Source of the DNA: an uncultured bacterium
Lineage (GTDB): Bacteria; Bacillota; Clostridia; Lachnospirales; Lachnospiraceae
Reading direction: 5' to 3'
DNA: 10,625 nt
Assembly (NCBI GenBank): GCA_937893485.1
Contig: CALBJL010000101.1
Coordinates: 1 to 10,625 of the forward strand
This document shows, piece after piece, positions 6,414 through 10,625 of the stretch. Both the position numbers and the translations under genes were made by a program. The first letter of the stretch is position 1; the number at the start of each line of letters is the position of its first letter. The notes under the pieces were generated by a model, which saw nothing but the letters and a program-made list of their open reading frames with translations, did not search any database and had not been told where the DNA came from.

Positions 6414-6866
6414 TTACGTTTCGTCTGTATGTTCGTGATAATTGAAGCTCACAAGCTGGTCGATCTCCTTTGCTTCCTCCGCTGCAAGCTCCTGCTTAAA
6501 CTGTTCAAATGCCTTCTCACGCAGCTTTTCATGCGCTTTTCGTTCCACCATGATCGCATTCAGCCGCTTGCGCGCCAGCTCCAGATTTTTCTCCGCCGCA
6601 TGCACCTTCATGATCTGGTCGCGAATCAGTGATTTCATCACATCGATCGCGCGCTTGTTTTCCTGTACCGCCCGCACATCAATGAGTCCGATTGCGAGCT
6701 CTGCGGCATGTTTTTCATACTCCATACGACGGAGCATGAGCTGCTGCAGCTTTGTGTTCTCCTCCTGCAGACGCTGACTGGCAATTCCATATGCCGTCCG
6801 CTCCTGCTCCTCCAGTTTATATTTGATATCCAGAATGCTCTGCATCCGGTATACAAACTTTGCCAT
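6414..6866 (-). CDS. fliJ: Flagellar export protein FliJ
   Basis: FliJ is the small coiled-coil stalk of the export ATPase. It inserts into the FliI hexamer like the gamma subunit of F1 and contacts FlhA, and it also escorts chaperones. The 150 residues (family ~145-150) are nearly all predicted helix, rich in E, K, Q, A and R, and begin MAKFVYRMQSILDIKYKLEEQ, a typical FliJ N-terminus (F/Y-x-x-x-L/I-x-x-I-L-x-x-K). There is no signal peptide or membrane segment. The ATG at 6866 follows the fliI stop after 12 nt, and its ribosome site AAGGA overlaps that TAA stop. Primary sequence is weakly conserved in this family, so the call rests on length, the N-terminal pattern, coiled-coil character and its place after fliI. 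Confidence 0.93.
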   Translation of the reverse strand: MAKFVYRMQSILDIKYKLEEQERTAYGIASQRLQEENTKLQQLMLRRMEYEKHAAELAIGLIDVRAVQENKRAIDVMKSLIRDQIMKVHAAEKNLELARKRLNAIMVERKAHEKLREKAFEQFKQELAAEEAKEIDQLVSFNYHEHTDET

Positions 6867-6878
6867 GATCCGCTATCC

Positions 6879-8198
6879 TTATTCCTCAAATATGTGCTGC
6901 AGCATCTCCACTTCCTGTTCAAAGTCGAATTTCTCATCCGTGCGCTGTAACAGATATTCATTGACTGCCTGATTTTTTGCGATTGCATAATCGATTTCTT
7001 TGTTGGAACCACTCTTATACGCTCCGATATTGATCAGATCCTCCGCCTCCGCATAGGTAGCCATGACGTTTTTCAGCCTGCCCGCATAGTCCATCTGTTC
7101 CTTCGATGCGATCGAACTCATGACACGGGAGATGCTGGCGAGCACATCAATCGCCGGATAGTGGTTCTTCTGTGCGAGTTTACGGTTGAGTACGATATGT
7201 CCGTCAAGAATACCCCTGGCGGTATCGGTGATCGGCTCATTAAAGTCGTCACCATCGACGAGCACCGTATACAGTCCCGTGATCGATCCGCGGTCGGATG
7301 TACCTGCGCGCTCTAACAGCTTTGGCAGCTCTGCATACACACTCGGCGGATAACCGCGCGTTACCGGAGGTTCTCCGGATGCCAGACCGATCTCACGCTG
7401 CGCCATCGAAAAACGGGTGAGCGAATCCATCATCAACAGGACATCCCTGCCCTGATCACGGAAATATTCCGCGATCGCCGTCGCTGTCATCGCGGCTTTT
7501 TTCCGGATCAGCGCCGGCTTGTCGGAGGTCGCCACAACGACGACCGAGCGCGCCATACCTTCTGGTCCGAGGTCACGCTCAATGAACTCACGCACCTCCC
7601 TGCCTCGCTCTCCGATCAGCGCGATGACGTTGATATCTGCCTTTGTGTTGCGGGCAAACATACCCATCAGCGTACTTTTTCCGACACCGGAACCGGCAAA
7701 GATACCGATACGCTGCCCCCTGCCGACCGTGAGCAGTCCGTCAACCGCTTTCACGCCCAGTGGCAGCACCTGATCAATGATCTTTCGTTTCATCGGATCA
7801 GGCGGCAGCCGGTCTGCCGGATACTGCGTCGGAAGTATAATCTCCTCCTGCGTATCCGTCGGTCTGCCAAGACCGTCTAACGTATGTCCTAACAGTTCCT
7901 CTCCCACAGAAACAGTAAGTGGATGTCCCGTATTCTCTACGACACATCCAACTCCGATTCCATCCATGCTCTCATAGGGCATGAGTAACAGGCGGTTGTC
8001 ATGAAATCCGACGACCTCCGCCATTACACAGCTATTCGTATCTTTTTCTACAACAATACGGCAAAGATCACCCAGCTTTGCCTCCGGTCCGATCGATTCC
8101 ACCGTCAAGCCGACAACCTTTGCCACTTTTCCATAACAATTATAAAAAAAACGGTCTGTAACCTGCAGATACCTGCTCACATCATAGCCCATATCCAT
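6879..8198 (-). CDS. fliI: Flagellum-specific export ATPase FliI
   Basis: FliI is the hexameric ATPase of the flagellar type III export apparatus, related to the F1 beta subunit, and helps deliver rod, hook and filament substrates to the export gate. The 439 residues are the normal length. The Walker A loop AGSGVGKST is at 168-176 (Lys174), the catalytic-type Glu lies in GERGREVREF (Glu197), and Walker B is DVLLMMDS (252-259, Asp258), followed by the TRFSMAQREIGLASGEPP signature and the GYPPSVYAELPKLLERAG motif (282-299). The N-terminal beta-barrel (about 20-95) ends before a GHTLDGLGRP segment. The C-terminal helical domain ends in an acidic MLQHIFEE. The ATG at 8198 has GGAG 10 nt upstream; no other in-frame start exists before an upstream stop. 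The TAA stop forms the AAGGA ribosome site of fliJ. Confidence 0.98.
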   Translation of the reverse strand: MDMGYDVSRYLQVTDRFFYNCYGKVAKVVGLTVESIGPEAKLGDLCRIVVEKDTNSCVMAEVVGFHDNRLLLMPYESMDGIGVGCVVENTGHPLTVSVGEELLGHTLDGLGRPTDTQEEIILPTQYPADRLPPDPMKRKIIDQVLPLGVKAVDGLLTVGRGQRIGIFAGSGVGKSTLMGMFARNTKADINVIALIGERGREVREFIERDLGPEGMARSVVVVATSDKPALIRKKAAMTATAIAEYFRDQGRDVLLMMDSLTRFSMAQREIGLASGEPPVTRGYPPSVYAELPKLLERAGTSDRGSITGLYTVLVDGDDFNEPITDTARGILDGHIVLNRKLAQKNHYPAIDVLASISRVMSSIASKEQMDYAGRLKNVMATYAEAEDLINIGAYKSGSNKEIDYAIAKNQAVNEYLLQRTDEKFDFEQEVEMLQHIFEE

Positions 8199-8234
8199 CC
8201 GTTTTGTACTCCAAAATCATCCTGCTGTTTCTAT

Positions 8235-8257
8235 ATGCAATCAAACAAATGCAATCA
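8235..8257 (-). repeat. 9-bp direct repeat at the fliH/fliI junction
   Basis: The minus-strand sequence TGATTGCAT occurs twice, at 8257-8249 and 8243-8235, with a 14-nt period. The first copy contains the fliH stop codon TGA. It lies in the 56-nt gap before fliI, the longest gap in the fliF-to-fliJ part. It could be a small local duplication; no function is evident. Confidence 0.5.
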
Positions 8258-9112
8258 CCCAAGCGACAAGCTCCTCAGATCGCGTGTCAGATTGTCCAGT
8301 TCTACATCCAGACTGCAATCATAAACGCCGGAATCCGCATCAATGATACACTGGCTCTCGGTAAGCCCAGGATCCATCACGATCTCGATCATCACATCCT
8401 CGCCGACCTTTTCCTGCAGTTCTTCCTTGTGCTCACGCAGATATTTCACTTCTGATTCGCACACACGTATTTTATAATATTTTGTCTCCCTGATACCTCG
8501 CATCGCATGCTTGACGAGCTGCAGTAGCATCTCACGCTTTCCGCGGAACTGCATGCCAAACACTTCATCGAACACAGTGAGCATCGTATCTACAAGCTGT
8601 GGCTCAAGCCCCGACAGTGCCTCATCATAACGGCTTTGCAGCGCCTGTTCCTTTGCAGCATATGCCTCATCCTGCGCGTGCTGCCGCTCAACCGCCTCCT
8701 GCGCTGCCTTATCGTGCCCTTCCCGATAGCCTTCCTGCTTCGCACTCTCCCTCAGCTGCGCCGCCTCTGTCACTGCCTGATTATGGATCTGTGTTGCCTG
8801 CGACCGTGCCGTCTCTAAAAGCTGTGCGGCTTCTTCCTTCGCCTGCGCGACATGGTCGATCTCCGGCTCCTGTGCTGCCTCCGGCTCCTGCTCCAGTTCT
8901 TCTGCAAACAGACCTTCTTTAAACTCGGGATGTTCATCAATTGTACCGTTGTCGATCGCTTCCTGACGCAGACGCTTTAATTCTTCCCTGCGTGCCTGCT
9001 TCTGTTCCCGTTCGATCTCCTGCATTTTCTGTGCGATGCGTTCATTTGCATTGATCACGCGGCGAACCTCTTCCCCGCGAACCACATAATTCCCATGATA
9101 AAAATTAGACAA
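8255..9112 (-). CDS. fliH: Flagellar export ATPase regulator FliH (TTG start)
   Basis: FliH is the peripheral stalk-like, negative regulator of the FliI ATPase and tethers it to the C-ring/export gate. From the TTG start the protein has 285 residues. These are a short N-terminal segment beginning MSNFYHGNYVVRG, a long acidic, Gln/Ala/Glu-rich coiled-coil region (~25-165), and a C-terminal domain (~168-282) ending in the typical pattern IEIVMDPGLTESQCIIDAD...LDVELDNLTRDLR. I chose TTG at 9112 because a perfect GGAGGTGA Shine-Dalgarno (9128-9121) sits 8 nt before it, and because MSN is a frequent start in this family. A longer frame from GTG 9130 (291 residues) would start inside or before that site and has a poorer ribosome site. 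The TTG start overlaps the fliG stop by 8 nt (TTGTCTAA), which suggests coupling. Identity is secure; the start is likely but unproven. Confidence 0.92.
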   Translation of the reverse strand: MSNFYHGNYVVRGEEVRRVINANERIAQKMQEIEREQKQARREELKRLRQEAIDNGTIDEHPEFKEGLFAEELEQEPEAAQEPEIDHVAQAKEEAAQLLETARSQATQIHNQAVTEAAQLRESAKQEGYREGHDKAAQEAVERQHAQDEAYAAKEQALQSRYDEALSGLEPQLVDTMLTVFDEVFGMQFRGKREMLLQLVKHAMRGIRETKYYKIRVCESEVKYLREHKEELQEKVGEDVMIEIVMDPGLTESQCIIDADSGVYDCSLDVELDNLTRDLRSLSLG

Positions 9113-10112
9113 TGACCTCGTCACCTCCACCTCTGGAGATTACAATTTCAGCAGAATCCTCAAGCTTGCGGATAATCGCAACAATCTTCTGCTGTGCCTC
9201 TTCAACATCCTTCATACGCACAGGTCCCATGAATTCGATATCCTCCTCGATCATGGCAGCCAGACGCTTTGACAAATTCTTTAAGATGACGTTCTTCACT
9301 TCCTCATTTGATCCTTTCAGCGCCACCTCCAGATCAGAGTTATCCACATCACGCAGCACACGCTGGATCGCACGGTCGTCGAGCAAAAGAATATCCTCGA
9401 ACACGAACATCTTCTTTCGGATTTCGTCTGCCAGTTCCGGCTCCTCGACCTCCAGAGACTCCATGATATGCTTCTCTGTACCACGGTCGACCGTATTCAA
9501 AATGTTGACGATCGCATCTACGCCGCCGACAATCGTATAATCCTGATTTGCCAGCGATGCCAGCTTTCGTTCCAGCACACTCTCCACCTCTTTGATGACA
9601 TCCGGCGATGTGCGGTCCATCATCGCAATTCTCTTTGCGACATCTGCCTGCTTCTCCGGTGCCAACGCTCCGAGAATCAATGCTGCCTGTCCGGCTGACA
9701 GATAAGACAAAATCATAGCGATCGTCTGCGGATGCTCGTCCTGAATGAAGTTCAGCACCTGAGACGGATCGGTCTTGCGCACAAACTCAAACGGGCGCAC
9801 TTGTAAGGATGCGGTCAGCTTGGTGATAACTGCCTGCGCCTGCTCCTCGCCGAGTGCCTTGTCCAGCAGCTCCTTCGCATAGCCGATACCGCCCTCTGCA
9901 ATATACTGCTGTGCCAGACAAATCTGATAAAACTCTTCCAGCACAACCTCTTTTGTCTGCGGAGATACACTACGGGTATTCGCGATCTCCAGTGTCAATT
10001 CTTCTATTTCATCTTCTTTGAGATGCTTAAATATTGTCGCTGATTTTTCCGGTCCCAATGCAATGAGGAGAATCGCCGCCTTCTGCACACCGGTAAGTTC
10101 TTCATTAGCCAT
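9105..10112 (-). CDS. fliG: Flagellar motor switch protein FliG
   Basis: FliG sits on the cytoplasmic face of the MS ring, binds FliF through its N-domain and FliM through its middle domain, and receives torque from the stator through its C-domain. The 335 residues match the usual length (~330-340). The N-domain begins with the typical LTGVQKAAILLIALG segment (6-20). The middle domain carries the EHPQT motif (126-130) that contacts FliM. The C-domain shows MFVFEDI (235-241), followed by the charged torque helix with D245, D246, R247, R251, R254 and D255. The ATG at 10112 has AGGAG (10127-10123) 10 nt upstream, overlapping the fliF stop. The 3' end overlaps fliH by 8 nt if fliH uses its TTG start. 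All key features are intact and nothing is odd. Confidence 0.98.
   Translation of the reverse strand: MANEELTGVQKAAILLIALGPEKSATIFKHLKEDEIEELTLEIANTRSVSPQTKEVVLEEFYQICLAQQYIAEGGIGYAKELLDKALGEEQAQAVITKLTASLQVRPFEFVRKTDPSQVLNFIQDEHPQTIAMILSYLSAGQAALILGALAPEKQADVAKRIAMMDRTSPDVIKEVESVLERKLASLANQDYTIVGGVDAIVNILNTVDRGTEKHIMESLEVEEPELADEIRKKMFVFEDILLLDDRAIQRVLRDVDNSDLEVALKGSNEEVKNVILKNLSKRLAAMIEEDIEFMGPVRMKDVEEAQQKIVAIIRKLEDSAEIVISRGGGDEVIV
9121..9128 (-). promoter_or_regulatory. Ribosome binding site deciding the fliH start
   Basis: On the minus strand this reads GGAGGTGA, an eight-base complement to the end of 16S rRNA. It lies within the last codons of fliG and 8 nt before a TTG codon at 9112. 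The spacing favours TTG over the upstream GTG at 9130 or 9124, both of which lie at or inside the site. Confidence 0.75.
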
Positions 10113-10125
10113 GGAATTTCATCTC

Positions 10126-10625
10126 CTAATCCCAATCCTCGTTTAACCAGTTGCGTAGCAGTGACGCTACTGCCTCCGGCTTTTCATCTACAAACTTTTC
10201 AATGAGGAGACGCGCCTCTGATTTCTCAGCGTAAGAGATATCCTCCATATCGTTCTCATTTTCTCTTGTAGAAGCCAACAGTGACTCAACGGACAGCTCC
10301 GGCTCCAGCTCCTGTATCTGCTCTTTTCTCGTACTGCGGAATACTACATAACCAAGCAGTGCAAAAATGAGGATTGCCAGAAGAATCTGGAAGTAATCGG
10401 CTGCTGTACGTCCGCTGCCGGTCGAATACTGGAATACCGGCACCTCGTAAGCCACGATTGATATATTATCAACCGGAATTCCGGTTGCATTCGACACAAG
10501 CTGATAAAAGTCCTGGTCTACCGTTGTCTTAATACGTTCAGAATTGTTCGCCTTGAACTCATCAAACGTCGTTCCGTCCAACTGGCCGTTCTTCTTCATC
10601 GTGTCCTCGTTGTAGGTGACATAAG
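10126..10625 (-). CDS. fliF: Flagellar MS-ring protein FliF, C-terminal end (5' part outside window)
   Basis: FliF builds the MS ring in the cytoplasmic membrane, the base of the flagellum and the housing of the export gate. Only the last ~166 codons are present; the frame stays open to the window edge, so the ATG at 10599 is an internal Met and not the start. Visible parts are a periplasmic stretch ending in a V-x-Y-E-V-P-V-F-Q-like segment, a hydrophobic transmembrane helix (about 19 residues, around LLAILIFALLGYVVF), an acidic cytoplasmic linker rich in E, D and S, and a C-terminal peptide ending RNWLNEDWD. That tail is the conserved FliG-binding sequence of FliF. The stop TAG (10128-10126) forms part of the AGGAG ribosome site of fliG, which starts 13 nt later, so the two partner proteins are probably translationally coupled. 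The identity is very secure from the tail plus the neighbouring fliG. Confidence 0.96.
   Translation of the reverse strand, partial: YVTYNEDTMKKNGQLDGTTFDEFKANNSERIKTTVDQDFYQLVSNATGIPVDNISIVAYEVPVFQYSTGSGRTAADYFQILLAILIFALLGYVVFRSTRKEQIQELEPELSVESLLASTRENENDMEDISYAEKSEARLLIEKFVDEKPEAVASLLRNWLNEDWD

Noticed and set aside
10152..10164. TGCGTAGCAGTGA in fliF is identical to 240-252 inside the branched element
   Set aside because: In fliF it encodes part of the conserved VASLLRNW end, and one 13-base match is about what chance allows in a 10-kb window. It is not evidence for a second copy of the element.
10126..10599. Separate short gene starting at ATG 10599
   Set aside because: The frame continues open to 10625 and the product is clearly the end of FliF, so this Met is internal.

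Overview
The window is one stretch of a flagellar (fla/che-type) operon from a Gram-positive, clostridial bacterium. Every gene lies on the minus strand, so the operon reads from right to left. The gene order (fliF, fliG, fliH, fliI, fliJ, a ylxF/MotE-like gene, fliK, flgD, a TIGR02530-type 'flagellar operon protein', flgE) is the classic Firmicutes order. The protein sequences, the moderate base composition, the strong GGAGG-type ribosome sites and the large hook protein suggest a motile Lachnospiraceae member of the Roseburia/Agathobacter kind. The family is a reasonable inference; the genus is a guess.

Layout from the operon's upstream side. At 10625-10126 is the C-terminal end of FliF, the MS-ring protein, cut by the window edge. 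At 10112-9105 is FliG, the rotor/switch protein that docks on FliF. At 9112-8255 is FliH, probably starting at TTG, at 8198-6879 FliI, and at 6866-6414 FliJ; these form the export ATPase complex. At 6399-5539 is a membrane protein of YlxF/MotE type. At 5494-3947 is FliK (hook-length control), at 3905-3144 FlgD (hook cap), at 3114-2707 the small TIGR02530-type protein, and at 2616-307 a long FlgE hook protein. Gaps are mostly 9-56 nt, reaching 90 nt before flgE. Several stop codons are part of the next gene's ribosome site, as expected for one polycistronic, translationally coupled transcript. No internal promoter or convincing terminator is visible between the genes.

The first 306 bases hold no gene and are the least ordinary part. 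Eight nucleotides after the flgE stop lies a 162-bp element (138-299). It is bounded by a perfect 12-bp inverted repeat and nearly filled by nested stems: one long interrupted arm, and one arm that branches into two hairpins. It looks like an ERIC/REP-like or MITE-like repeat, or a structured RNA. Next to it is a good sigma-A-type promoter on the minus strand (extended -10 TATAAT, 18-nt spacer, -35 TTTACA). Its -35 lies in the centre of a 38-bp inverted repeat (86-123), which may be an operator. The operon as seen therefore ends or is interrupted after flgE, and something left of the window is transcribed from this new promoter.

Functionally the set builds the MS ring and rotor (FliF, FliG), energises type III export (FliH, FliI, FliJ), and assembles and measures the hook (FlgD, FlgE, FliK). 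Two proteins of less certain role are carried along. Unusual protein features are a helical 'surface protein' type module plus acidic tail on FlgD, a large variable insertion in FlgE, and three cysteines in FlgE. I see no defence system, phage, CRISPR array, tRNA or rRNA.
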